A stretch of 64,000 nt of DNA from assembly GCA_947628615.1 (NCBI GenBank), contig CANRAO010000001.1:1-64000 (forward strand), read 5' to 3'. This document shows positions 36,362 to 45,181 of the stretch, piece by piece. This DNA is from an uncultured Clostridia bacterium (GTDB lineage Bacteria; Bacillota; Clostridia; Oscillospirales; Ruminococcaceae). Each line of letters opens with the position of its first letter. Position 1 is the first letter of the stretch. Made by a program: the position numbers and the translations under genes. Under the pieces are notes generated by a model, which was given only the letters and a program-made list of their open reading frames with translations, had not been told where the DNA came from and did no database searches.

Positions 36362-36431
36362 AATTTCTGCACATTTTATTTTCAAGTACATTATATACTT
36401 TGCAGTATTTAAAGTCAAGGAGAGATAAGCT

Positions 36432-37769
36432 ATGTTTGAACTAATCATATCAGTGATTTCTGCTTTAGTATCTGTGATTTTGTTGATTTCAATAGTAATC
36501 ATTTTACCGAAAAAGTCGCAGTCTGACACCAGTGAGGAAAACATTCGGCAATTAAAAAGCGATATTGAAAAGGAGCTTTCTGCATTCAGGCAGGAAATCA
36601 ACCGTACCACAGGAGATTCTATCAAAAGTTTAGGAGAGATGGTATCCCAAAATCAAAAGGATCTGAACAACACGGTTGCAGATAAACTGTCTGTGCTTGA
36701 CAAAAATTTGTCGGATAAGCAGGAAAATTTACAAAAGTCTGTTACATACTCGCTGACTCATCAGGAAGAAAGGTTTAAAACTTTCTCTGTTGAGAATGAG
36801 CAGAAGCTGGATAATATCCGTACAACTGTTGAGAAAAGACTCGGCTCGCTTCAGGAGGAGAATTCTAAGAAGCTTGATGAAATGCGTCAGGTTGTAGATG
36901 AAAAGCTCCAGAAAACTTTAGACGAGCGTATAACCCAGTCGTTCAAGTCGGTTAATGACAACTTACAGCAGGTTTACAAGAGTGTGGGAGAAATGCAGAC
37001 GCTTGCAACAGGCGTGGGCGATTTAAAAAAGGTTCTGACGAACGTAAAGAGCAGAGGAATTTTGGGCGAGATTCAGTTAGGCTCAATACTTTCTGAGATA
37101 CTCGCACCCGAGCAGTATGAGGAGAATGTTGAAATAATAAAGGGCAGCGGAAAGCGTGTTGAATTTGCAGTTAAGCTCCCTGCGGACGACGATAAGACCG
37201 TTTATCTTCCTATTGATTCCAAATTTCCGGGCGACAGCTATACAAATCTTGTTGACGCTTATGACAACGGTTCAAAGGATGATATTAATGCTGCTGTTAA
37301 GATTCTGCTGAACACGGTTAAAAATGAGGCGAAGGACATAAATCAAAAATATATCTCCCCTCCGGATTCAACGGACTTCGGCATTCTGTTTGTGCCTTTT
37401 GAGGGGCTTTATGCTGAGCTTGTAAACAGAGGAATGGTCGAGGAGCTTCAGCGCAGCTATAAGGTCAATCTTGCAGGACCTAGCACTATGGCGGCGTTGC
37501 TTAACAGCCTGCAAATGGGCTTTAAAACTCTGGCAATACAAAAGAGAAGCAGTGAAGTTTGGGAGATTCTCGGCGCTGTTAAGACGGAGTTTGGCAAGTT
37601 TGGGGAGGTTATCACCAAAGCACAGGACAGCCTTAATAAGGCGTCACGTCAGCTTGATGATTTAGTCGGCGTTCGTACAAGAGCGATTAACAGAAAACTG
37701 AAAAGCGTTACAACGCTCGAAACCAGCGACGTAAAAGCTGAAAGGCTTCTTGATATAGAAGCTGAATAA
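36432..37769 (+). CDS. rmuC: DNA recombination protein RmuC
   Basis: 445 aa. An N-terminal membrane helix (residues 3-26), a long coiled coil (about 35-180, heptads rich in Lys, Glu, Leu), and the RmuC nuclease-like domain (about 185-410; LKKVLTNVKSRGILGEIQLGSIL, VYLPIDSKFPGDSYTNLVDAY, FGILFVPFEGLYAELV, MAALLNSLQMGFKTLAIQK). RmuC limits inversion at short inverted repeats in E. coli; its biochemical role is still unclear. GGAGAG before the ATG. Followed by a perfect terminator. Confidence 0.93.
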   Translation: MFELIISVISALVSVILLISIVIILPKKSQSDTSEENIRQLKSDIEKELSAFRQEINRTTGDSIKSLGEMVSQNQKDLNNTVADKLSVLDKNLSDKQENLQKSVTYSLTHQEERFKTFSVENEQKLDNIRTTVEKRLGSLQEENSKKLDEMRQVVDEKLQKTLDERITQSFKSVNDNLQQVYKSVGEMQTLATGVGDLKKVLTNVKSRGILGEIQLGSILSEILAPEQYEENVEIIKGSGKRVEFAVKLPADDDKTVYLPIDSKFPGDSYTNLVDAYDNGSKDDINAAVKILLNTVKNEAKDINQKYISPPDSTDFGILFVPFEGLYAELVNRGMVEELQRSYKVNLAGPSTMAALLNSLQMGFKTLAIQKRSSEVWEILGAVKTEFGKFGEVITKAQDSLNKASRQLDDLVGVRTRAINRKLKSVTTLETSDVKAERLLDIEAE

Positions 37770-37775
37770 GCTCAA

Positions 37776-37810
37776 AACTCTTAGACCGATTAGTCTAAGA
37801 GTTATTTGTT
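37776..37810 (+). terminator. Terminator of rmuC
   Basis: Perfect 11-bp stem AACTCTTAGAC/GTCTAAGAGTT with CGATTA loop (37776-37803), then ATTTGTT. Confidence 0.8.
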
Positions 37811-37876
37811 GATTAATTTTTTTAAGTTTGGTATAATAATTTTTGTTAAGGAATTTAGCAAAGAGAGGTAAGATAT

Positions 37877-39454
37877 ATGAAAAAGCCAACTAAAGACACT
37901 ATGAAAGCAACTCTTAGAAAACAATTGAGCTTTTTGTTTTCTCGAAAGATAACTGTAGTTATTCTTTTGCTTGTTCAGGCTGGATTTGTATTTCTTGCTT
38001 TTTTTAGTTTATATGAGCATTTTATTTATATATATCTTACATTAACTGCTCTGGCAATTGCTCTTGTGGGCTATATTGCAAGCTCTAACGAAAATGCCGG
38101 ATATAAAATAGCTTGGCTTGTTCCTTTTGTAATATTTCCAGGATTTATGGCGTTGGTATACATTTTTATCAAAACTCAGATTTCAAGGCATTCCTTTAAA
38201 AAGACGGTAGAGAAAAAGATTATTCAAACTGAAAAGTATTTAACTCAGAATGAAGAAATCTATGCCGATATTCTTGAAAATGAGGATAAAGCCTTTGCAA
38301 GACTTTCACATTATATTTCTAGCTTTGGCAAGTTTCCGACGTATAGGAATACAACTGCTAAGTATTTTAAAAACGGTGAGGAGCAGTTTGAGGTTCTTCT
38401 TCAGGAGCTTCGCCAAGCAAAGCAATTTATATTCATTGAATATTTCATAGTCGAGCAGGGAGTAATGTGGAAACAAGTTCTTGAAATTCTTTTGCAAAAG
38501 GTCAAAGAGGGAGTTGACGTAAGATTTTTATACGACGGAGTGGGCGCTCAGACTATACTTCCAGGAAAGTATGATGAAACGCTTAAATCTTACGGTATAA
38601 AGTGCAAGGTCTTTAATCCGTTCGTGCCGTTTTTGACTACGGTTCAGAACAACCGCGACCACAGAAAAATTATTGTGATTGACGGTCATACAGCTTTTAC
38701 AGGCGGAACAAATTTAGCAGATGAGTATATTAATGCAAAGGTCAAATACGGTTATTGGAAGGATTCTGCCGTTATGATAAAAGGCGACGCTGTATGGAGT
38801 TTTACTATGATGTTCTTTCAGATGTGGGAGATTGATGAAAAGGTATCGGCAGATTATTCAGAATATGCACCGCACAAGTATAATCAGAACATTTTTGAAA
38901 GCGATGGGTATGTAATTCCCTATAGTGATTCTCCGCTTGATAATGAAACCGTAGGAAAAATGATTTATCTTGATATAATCAATAAGGCAAAGGATTATAT
39001 TTACTTTACAGCGCCTTATCTTATCTTAGACGGCGAGCTTACAACTGCGTTGGGTTATGCGGCAAAAAGCGGCGTAGACGTCAAAATAGTTGTTCCGGGA
39101 ATCCCGGATAAATGGTATGTTCAGAAAATTTCAAACTGTTATTACAAAGAGCTTTTGGATCAGGGAGTTAAGTTTTATCGTTTCAAACCTGGCTTTGTTC
39201 ATGCAAAGAATTGCGTTGCTGACGATATAGTCGCTACTGTGGGAACAGTCAATCTCGATTACAGAAGTTTGTATCTTCACTTTGAGGACGGTGCTGTATT
39301 CTATAAAAACAGCATAGTTAAAGATGTAAAAAAAGATATAATGGATTTGATTAAAAATGATTGTACAAAAATAACGGTCAAAGATATGAATAAACGTAAT
39401 GTATTCGATAAAATTTTCAGCGGTATTTTGAAAATATTCGGACCGTTGCTGTAA
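37877..39454 (+). CDS. cls: Cardiolipin synthase
   Basis: Condenses phosphatidylglycerol molecules to cardiolipin at the membrane. 525 aa: two N-terminal membrane segments (about 25-46 and 52-70, with a third near 78-99) and two phospholipase D HKD motifs (His262-Lys264-Asp269 in HRKIIVIDGHTAFTGGTN; His442-Lys444-Asp449 in HAKNCVADDIVATVGTVNLD). RGxxY-type and C-terminal GPLL ending as in bacterial ClsA. AGAGAGG before the ATG. Followed by a strong terminator shared with convergent glgP. Confidence 0.94.
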   Translation: MKKPTKDTMKATLRKQLSFLFSRKITVVILLLVQAGFVFLAFFSLYEHFIYIYLTLTALAIALVGYIASSNENAGYKIAWLVPFVIFPGFMALVYIFIKTQISRHSFKKTVEKKIIQTEKYLTQNEEIYADILENEDKAFARLSHYISSFGKFPTYRNTTAKYFKNGEEQFEVLLQELRQAKQFIFIEYFIVEQGVMWKQVLEILLQKVKEGVDVRFLYDGVGAQTILPGKYDETLKSYGIKCKVFNPFVPFLTTVQNNRDHRKIIVIDGHTAFTGGTNLADEYINAKVKYGYWKDSAVMIKGDAVWSFTMMFFQMWEIDEKVSADYSEYAPHKYNQNIFESDGYVIPYSDSPLDNETVGKMIYLDIINKAKDYIYFTAPYLILDGELTTALGYAAKSGVDVKIVVPGIPDKWYVQKISNCYYKELLDQGVKFYRFKPGFVHAKNCVADDIVATVGTVNLDYRSLYLHFEDGAVFYKNSIVKDVKKDIMDLIKNDCTKITVKDMNKRNVFDKIFSGILKIFGPLL

Positions 39455-39467
39455 AATTTAAAAATAG

Positions 39468-39496
39468 AGGGAGCAGAAAAAATCTGCTCCCTTTTT
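39468..39496. terminator. Terminator between cls and glgP
   Basis: GGGAGCAGA with TCTGCTCCC, A-rich loop, T-run after; acts on cls and possibly on glgP. Confidence 0.88.
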
Positions 39497-39502
39497 GTGT
39501 TG

Positions 39503-41875
39503 TTATTTTTCAAAGCCGTTGATCGGTTTTATTTTCCAGATATTTTCGGCGTAATCTTTTATAGTGCGGTCTGAGCTGAACTTCCCTGCATTGCACATAT
39601 TCAGCCAGCATTTTTTGTAAAAGGCTCTTTGGTTTTTAAAATCACGGTTTACAGTAAGCTTTGCCTTTACATAGCTTTCAAGATCACCGATAAGATAGTA
39701 ATTATCAGGTCTGTGCCAGCTGGCACCGTCCATAAGCGAGAAATAAAGCTCTCTGAATATGCCTGTTCCTCCGTCCGAAAGAGTTCCGTCAATAAGGGTG
39801 TTTAAGACCCGTCTGATTTTTTCGTTCTTTTCGCTTATTTCACGAGGGTCATAATCAGGCATTATCTTTGACAGTTCCTCTACTTTAGCACCGAAAATAT
39901 AATTGTTCTCCTCCCCGGCTTCTCTTACTATCTCTACATTTGCACCGTCGTAAGTTCCGAGAGTGATCGTACCGTTCAGCATAAACTTCATATTTCCTGT
40001 TCCCGAAGCCTCTGTGCCTGCTGTTGAGATCTGTTCGGAGACGTCGCTTCCTGCGACAAGTTTTTCGGCGTAAGAAACATTATAGTTTGAAACGAAAACA
40101 ACCGATAACAGATCCTTTGTCTGCTCGTCTGAGTTTACAAGACGACCGACTTCGTTTATAAATTTGATTATACCCTTTGCTCTTGCATAACCAGGAGCCG
40201 ATTTTGCTCCGAAAATAAATGTTGTCGGAGTAAAATCTGTTATACTTCCGTCTTTGATGCCGAAATAAATATATAAAATCGAAAAAGCATTAAGAAGTTG
40301 GCGTTTGTATTCGTGAAGTCTTTTTATCTGCGTGTCGAATATAGTATTTGAGTTAATTTCAATTCCGTCGTGTGTTTTAATAAACTCAGCAAGCTCCTTT
40401 TTCTTGGCTTTTTTAATATTTATAAATCTGTCAATAACTTTATCGTCATCTGCATATTTTGAAAGTTTCCGCAGTTTGTCTAAGTTTGTTACCCAGCCGT
40501 CATCACCGAGAAGTTCAGTGATAAGTCCGCTCAGTTCCTTGTTGCAAAGGGCAAGCCAGCGGCGCTGGGTAATTCCGTTTGTCTTGTTTTGAAAACGTTC
40601 GGGGTATAGCTTATACCAATCTTTAAGAACATCGTCCTTGAGAATTTGTGTGTGTATCTCTGCGACTCCGTTTGTGTAGCTAGAACAGAAGATCGCCAAA
40701 TTAGCCATATGAACAGTACCGTCAATAACAGGCTTCATAGTGTTTATTTTGTCTTTTGGCAGTTTTTTGATATATGCCTCTTTTATAAACTGCTCATTTA
40801 ATAAAAGAATAATTTTATAAACATCTGGTATCACGTCCTCTATAAGTTCGACGCTCCACTTTTCCAATGCTTCAGCCATAATGGTGTGGTTTGTGTAGTT
40901 AAATACCTTTTGTGCAATTTTATATCCATCATCAAAGCTGAAACCCTCGTTCAGCAACTGCCTGATAAGCTCGGGAATTGATATTACGGGGTGAGTGTCA
41001 TTTAGCTGGATCGTAACCTTGTCTGCTATGTTTTCAAGTGTGCCATACGTCTTTTTATGACGCTTTATTATATCGGAAATAGACGCGCTTGAAAAGAAAT
41101 ACTGCTGTTTCAGTCTTAATACCTTGCCCTCGTATGTATTGTCGTTTGGATACAATACTCTTGAAATGTCTTCAGCATATATTTTTTGAAGGCTTGCCTG
41201 CTCGTAGTTTCCGCTGTCAAAAAGTGCAAAATCAAATTCCTCTGTCGGTTCTGACTGCCAAAGTCTGAGCGTGCATATATGCTTTGTGCTGTAAGCTATG
41301 ATAGGCATATCATAAGGCACAGCCTTTACTGTCTGGTTTTTGAAATTTACAAGCTGTGTATCAGCTTCATTTCTCTTTGACCACGGATCGCCGTACTTTG
41401 TCCAGTCATCTGCGGTTTCAATCTGAAAGCCGTCTTTGATTTCCTGCTTGAATAAGCCGTATTTATACCTTATTCCATAACCGTCTAATGGGAGATTTAA
41501 TGTGGCGGCAGAATCCATAAAGCAGGCAGCAAGCCTGCCAAGACCGCCGTTACCAAGTGCGGCGTCCTCTACTTCTTCAAGAGATGATAGAGAACAGCCA
41601 GCCTCTTTTAACGCAGCTTCTACCTCGTCGGTTATTCCGAGATTTAAAAGGTTGTTGAATACAGCACGTCCGACCAGAAATTCAGCAGAGAAGTAGCACG
41701 CTTTTCTGGTATTGTCGTGAGCCTGAATGCTTCTCTCCCAATCGCTTGCAATCATATCCATAATTACAGACGACAGACTATCGTGAATCTGTTGAGGAGT
41801 TGCGTTATTTGGCTGAATTTTATATTTGGCTGCCAATTTTCTTTTGAATTCTGATATAAATTTTTCCTTATCCAC
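39503..41875 (-). CDS. glgP: Glycogen/alpha-glucan phosphorylase
   Basis: Releases glucose 1-phosphate from glycogen or maltodextrin using phosphate and PLP. 790 aa, standard length. Motifs: YFSAEFLVGRAVFNNLLNLG, LGNGGLGRLAACFMDS, NDTHPVISIPELIR, and the PLP-lysine segment EASGTGNMKFMLNGTITLGTYDGANVEI. GTG start with GAAAGGA 9 nt upstream. Lies 19 bp after malQ, so the two act together in glycogen breakdown; no synthesis genes (glgABC) are near. Confidence 0.96.
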   Translation of the reverse strand: MDKEKFISEFKRKLAAKYKIQPNNATPQQIHDSLSSVIMDMIASDWERSIQAHDNTRKACYFSAEFLVGRAVFNNLLNLGITDEVEAALKEAGCSLSSLEEVEDAALGNGGLGRLAACFMDSAATLNLPLDGYGIRYKYGLFKQEIKDGFQIETADDWTKYGDPWSKRNEADTQLVNFKNQTVKAVPYDMPIIAYSTKHICTLRLWQSEPTEEFDFALFDSGNYEQASLQKIYAEDISRVLYPNDNTYEGKVLRLKQQYFFSSASISDIIKRHKKTYGTLENIADKVTIQLNDTHPVISIPELIRQLLNEGFSFDDGYKIAQKVFNYTNHTIMAEALEKWSVELIEDVIPDVYKIILLLNEQFIKEAYIKKLPKDKINTMKPVIDGTVHMANLAIFCSSYTNGVAEIHTQILKDDVLKDWYKLYPERFQNKTNGITQRRWLALCNKELSGLITELLGDDGWVTNLDKLRKLSKYADDDKVIDRFINIKKAKKKELAEFIKTHDGIEINSNTIFDTQIKRLHEYKRQLLNAFSILYIYFGIKDGSITDFTPTTFIFGAKSAPGYARAKGIIKFINEVGRLVNSDEQTKDLLSVVFVSNYNVSYAEKLVAGSDVSEQISTAGTEASGTGNMKFMLNGTITLGTYDGANVEIVREAGEENNYIFGAKVEELSKIMPDYDPREISEKNEKIRRVLNTLIDGTLSDGGTGIFRELYFSLMDGASWHRPDNYYLIGDLESYVKAKLTVNRDFKNQRAFYKKCWLNMCNAGKFSSDRTIKDYAENIWKIKPINGFEK

Positions 41876-41894
41876 AGTATTGTTCCTTTCATTA

Positions 41895-43382
41895 TTATTG
41901 CCGTCCGCAGAGCGTGGTCAAATCTGCTATTTTTTTCTCAAGTTCAGGTGTAAAGTCGCTTTTTAAAGCTCTCCACCGCCAGTTATTGCCCACCGTAGAC
42001 GGAATGTTCATTCTCGCCTCGCTGCCAAGTTCAAGAAAATCCTGAAGCGGTGCTATAGCGGTATTGGCGATTGACATCCATGCAAGCCTGATAACAGCCC
42101 ACGGAAGGTGCTTTTTTCTCTTAACACCGAGATAATCCATAGCAAAGCGTATGCTTTTTTTGCTTTCCGAGCCTATCCAGCCCTTTAAGGTATCATTGTC
42201 GTGAGTTCCTGTGTATACAAAGCAGTTTCGGCTAGTGTAATTCTGAGGAAGATACATACTGCTTGCGTTTGGCTCAAAAGCAAACTGCAATACCTTCATT
42301 CCCGGATAACCTGTCTGTCTGAGAAGTTTTTTTACCGATGGAGTGATAAATCCAAGATCCTCAGCTATTATTTTTACTTTACCCAGTTTTTCTTTTACTG
42401 CTTTGAAAAGCTCGATTTTCGGCCCTTCCTTCCAACAGCCGCCAAGAGCGTTTTTGTCTCCGAACGGAATGGAAAAGTAGCTGTCAAATCCTCTGAAATG
42501 GTCGATCCTGATAACATCATATGTTTTTTGTGCGGCGTCTATTCTGTTTATCCACCACAAGTAGCCGTTTTTTTTCATTGACTTCCAATTGTAAAGGGGG
42601 TTTCCCCAAAGCTGACCTAAAGGAGTAAATATATCAGGAGGACAACCCGCTACATTTATCGGAAGAAAATTCTCGTCAAGCTCAAACAGCTCGGGTGAAC
42701 ACCATACATCTACGCTGTCGTAAGCAACATAGATAGGAATGTCGCCTATAATTTCTATGCCGTTTTTGTTTGCGTATTTTTTAAGTTTAAACCATTGTTC
42801 AAAAAATTTGTACTGAATGAATTTCCAAAAGCCTATATCGTCTTTATACTTTTCTTTCGCCTTATCTATAGCTGATTTCTCACGTTTTACAAGAGATATA
42901 TCCCATTCTATCCAGCACTTTCCGTTATAAGAGTCTTTTAGAGACATAAACAGAGCGTAATCACTAAGCCAGTAATCGTTTTCTTTTACATACTCGTTAT
43001 ACTCTTTTGGAATGTTTGTTTTAAAGGCTTCGTATGCCTTTCTAAGAACCTTGAAGTTTAATTTATACAGCTTATCATAATCAACATATCGTTCATCATC
43101 GCACCAAACTATATTTTTATAGTCATTGCTATTTAAAAGACCTTCTTCGGTCAGCATTTCAAAATCTATAAAGTAGGGGTTTCCTGCGTGAATGGAAAAG
43201 GATTGATAAGGAGAATCTCCGTAGCTGGTCGGCGAAAGGGGGAGGATCTGCCAGTATTTTTGTTTGCACTTTTTGAGAAAGTCAACAAAGGAATAAGCCT
43301 CTTTGCCGAATTTTCCTATTCCGTATTCGGACGGAAGGCTTGATATGTGCATTAAAATACCGCTTTTTCTTTTGCCGCTCAT
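41895..43382 (-). CDS. malQ: 4-alpha-glucanotransferase (amylomaltase)
   Basis: Family GH77 enzyme that moves alpha-1,4-glucan segments and feeds GlgP with usable chains. About 495 aa. RKSGILMHISSLPSEYGIG, SYGDSPYQSFSIHAGNPYFID, GDIPIYVAYDSVDVW, the nucleophile region DVIRIDHFRGFDSYF, IIAEDLGFITPSV and TGTHDNDTLKGW are canonical. The frame is open from 43430, but CGGAGA at 43390-43394 selects one of three consecutive ATGs at 43380-43388; 43382 fits best. Forms an operon with glgP. Confidence 0.95.
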   Translation of the reverse strand: MSGKRKSGILMHISSLPSEYGIGKFGKEAYSFVDFLKKCKQKYWQILPLSPTSYGDSPYQSFSIHAGNPYFIDFEMLTEEGLLNSNDYKNIVWCDDERYVDYDKLYKLNFKVLRKAYEAFKTNIPKEYNEYVKENDYWLSDYALFMSLKDSYNGKCWIEWDISLVKREKSAIDKAKEKYKDDIGFWKFIQYKFFEQWFKLKKYANKNGIEIIGDIPIYVAYDSVDVWCSPELFELDENFLPINVAGCPPDIFTPLGQLWGNPLYNWKSMKKNGYLWWINRIDAAQKTYDVIRIDHFRGFDSYFSIPFGDKNALGGCWKEGPKIELFKAVKEKLGKVKIIAEDLGFITPSVKKLLRQTGYPGMKVLQFAFEPNASSMYLPQNYTSRNCFVYTGTHDNDTLKGWIGSESKKSIRFAMDYLGVKRKKHLPWAVIRLAWMSIANTAIAPLQDFLELGSEARMNIPSTVGNNWRWRALKSDFTPELEKKIADLTTLCGRQ

Positions 43383-43471
43383 CATCATTCTCCGTTCTAT
43401 AAAATAGTCGTCATTTATATAGTATACCATAATTATAGAAATTTGTCACTGTTTGGGGAATAAATAAAAAA

Positions 43472-43501
43472 TACACCGACATATATATTATGCCGGTGAT
43501 A
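43472..43501 (-). terminator. Terminator after the ECF S-component gene
   Basis: CACCG-A-CAT with ATG-C-CGGTG, AT-rich loop; on the minus strand followed by TATTTTTTATT. Confidence 0.75.
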
Positions 43502-43517
43502 TTTTCTTTTATGTACA

Positions 43518-44045
43518 TTATTTACTTATAAATTTCAGTTTATCCTTTATCTTTGCAGAGTCAAATGCAAGACCTAAAACTATAAATATTACTGCACTTC
43601 CCACTGCCTGAAAGATATTTCCCGGTATTGTTGCAAGCTGAGCTTTAAAGCCTCCCCACAGGATAACCGCAGTAAAATAATATCCAAAAATTGTTATTAA
43701 TCCTGAAAGAACCGCCGCAATGACAGAACGTACATTTATAATTTTCTGACTGCGTTTTGCAATAATATATATCACAAGAGAGTTTAAAACTTTTATTACA
43801 AACGTAGGAATAACATATTCAGGAGAGCCTGACAATAGATCCGATAATCCTCCGCCTATTCCCCCTGCGATCATACCGCACGGAAAGGGAAGAAGCATAC
43901 TCGAAAGGTAGATAAGCGAATCGCCCACGTGAATATATCCGCCGTTATTTGTAGGTATGTGAAGCATTGTCAATACGCATACGAGAGCTGCAAAAAGTCC
44001 GGTAAAAACAATAGTACGCAGTTTTAAATTTGAATTTTTGTTCAT
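43518..44045 (-). CDS. ECF transporter S component, substrate unknown
   Basis: About 175 aa, five to six hydrophobic helices. The opening LKLRTIVFTGLFAALVCVLTML, GGYIHVGDSLIYLSSMLLPFPCGMIAGGIGGGLSDLLSG and the C-terminal helix are typical of S components that take up vitamins or queuosine precursors. No EcfA/EcfT is nearby. The frame extends to a GTG at 44054, but that GTG is part of the ribosome site AAAGGGTGATC, so ATG 44045 is the start. Stands alone; substrate not inferable. Confidence 0.8.
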   Translation of the reverse strand: MNKNSNLKLRTIVFTGLFAALVCVLTMLHIPTNNGGYIHVGDSLIYLSSMLLPFPCGMIAGGIGGGLSDLLSGSPEYVIPTFVIKVLNSLVIYIIAKRSQKIINVRSVIAAVLSGLITIFGYYFTAVILWGGFKAQLATIPGNIFQAVGSAVIFIVLGLAFDSAKIKDKLKFISK

Positions 44046-44054
44046 ATAGATCAC

Positions 44055-44517
44055 CCTTTTTGTTTTGATATTTTAATTTTAACTTTTTTAATTCTGATGT
44101 GCAAATTTTAAAATGCAGCGCTAATTAATAAAGTGATTGTGTAAATCTAACAGGTTTGAATAATTTAATTTGCCGGTATTGTGTAAATTTCACAACGGAT
44201 TTTAAGTATAAAAACTTGATAAAATTTTCTTATGTGCAAATCGTATTATTTTCATACGTATAATTTCTGTCCGTTTGTGTAAATAGTAGAATAAATATTT
44301 ATTTATAATAGTTGTTTTGGTTATTAATTATCCGTTGAGAGCAAAAATAGGGAATTGGATTTTTAATTTAAAATAAGGACATTAATATATTTTTTAATGT
44401 AACCTTGAGCATAATTTTGTCGAATTATATAATGATTATATGTATATTTAGTAATATTGCATAAAAACTATGTTAAAAAATTGGTAGATTATTTAACTTT
44501 AGATTTCTTTAATGTGG
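44055..44517. other. Long AT-rich intergenic region upstream of mraZ
   Basis: About 460 bp without a convincing gene. The motif TTGTGTAAAT is repeated exactly three times in the same direction (44137-44146, 44179-44188, 44275-44284); the middle copy is part of a palindrome TTGTG-TAAATTT-CACAA. Possible protein-binding sites; nothing else recognised. Confidence 0.5.
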
Positions 44518-44546
44518 TTGCAATTCCTGATTTATTAGTGTATAAT
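44518..44546 (+). promoter_or_regulatory. Sigma-A promoter of the mraZ (dcw) operon
   Basis: TTGCAA (44518-44523), 17 bp, TATAAT (44541-44546); predicted start near 44553, immediately before the AGTGG boxes. Confidence 0.75.
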
Positions 44547-44553
44547 AACTTTA

Positions 44554-44578
44554 AGTGGCAAATAGTGCGCAAAAGTGG
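44554..44578 (+). promoter_or_regulatory. Candidate MraZ operator: three AGTG(G/C) boxes at 10-bp spacing
   Basis: AGTGG at 44554, AGTGC at 44564 and AGTGG at 44574, each followed by five bases. MraZ in other bacteria binds several short G-rich direct repeats (TGGGN or AAAGTG-type) spaced about one helix turn near its own promoter; this arrangement fits autorepression. Confidence 0.75.
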
Positions 44579-44594
44579 TGTCAAATCCCTAAAT

Positions 44595-44648
44595 GTTGAA
44601 AACTCTGTTGAAACCGTTGAAAACCAGCAGTTTTTAATAGTTTTCAAC
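44595..44648. repeat. GTTGAAAAC boxes in the mraZ leader
   Basis: GTTGAAAACTCTGTTGAAA (44595-44613), GTTGAAAAC (44616-44624) and the inverted AGTTTTCAAC (44639-44648). The 19-mer is repeated, inverted, downstream of rnfB at 11240-11258. Confidence 0.65.
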
Positions 44649-44722
44649 AAAGTTAACGGGTGCATCGCATTTAGTGAATTATAAAATCTGCTGCTTGAGA
44701 TTCTTTTGGGGAGGTGAACAGT

Positions 44723-45154
44723 TTGCCGACAAGTATGCTTAAAGGAACATATTTTCAGTCTATGGATACAAAGGGAAGAATGAGCTTTCCGACAAAGCTG
44801 AGAGAAGCGGTCGGTGAAAGGTTCATCATAACTAGAGGAATAGACGGCTGTTTATTTGTTTATTCAATTGATGATTTTGAAGTCATGGCAGAGAAAATAA
44901 GTTCGCTTCCTATGGGTAAAGGAAAAGGGATTCAAAGACACTTTATGGCGTGGGCAAGTGAGGTTGAAGCCGATAAGCAGGGCAGAATACTTATTCCCCA
45001 GAGCTTGAGAGAGCTTGCAAACCTTACAAAAGATGTTGTTGTAGCAGGAGTTTCTTCCAGAGCTGAAATATGGGACAGAAAGGCTTGGGAAAAAGCTGAC
45101 GAAAGCTATGATGACGATCAGTTCGTAGCGGAACTTGAAGAGCTTGACTTTTAG
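44723..45154 (+). CDS. mraZ: Transcriptional regulator MraZ
   Basis: First gene of the division and cell-wall cluster; a ring-forming DNA-binding protein of the AbrB-like swapped-hairpin fold that regulates its own operon. About 143 aa, two tandem repeats, each with a DxKGRxxxP motif: DTKGRMSFPTKLREAVG (first) and DKQGRILIPQSLRELANL (second). GGGGAGGTGA favours the TTG at 44723; an ATG at 44735 (MLKGTYFQS) matches the usual family start more closely. The GTG at 44714 is inside the ribosome site. Candidate operator boxes lie at the promoter. Confidence 0.94.
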   Translation: MPTSMLKGTYFQSMDTKGRMSFPTKLREAVGERFIITRGIDGCLFVYSIDDFEVMAEKISSLPMGKGKGIQRHFMAWASEVEADKQGRILIPQSLRELANLTKDVVVAGVSSRAEIWDRKAWEKADESYDDDQFVAELEELDF

Positions 45155-45181
45155 TTTTTGATTATGAGAGATGGTGGCTGA

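Noticed and set aside
44457..44684. 75-codon ORF upstream of mraZ
   Set aside because: It covers the mraZ promoter, AGTGG boxes and GTTGAAAAC repeats, has no ribosome site, and its composition is not protein-like.
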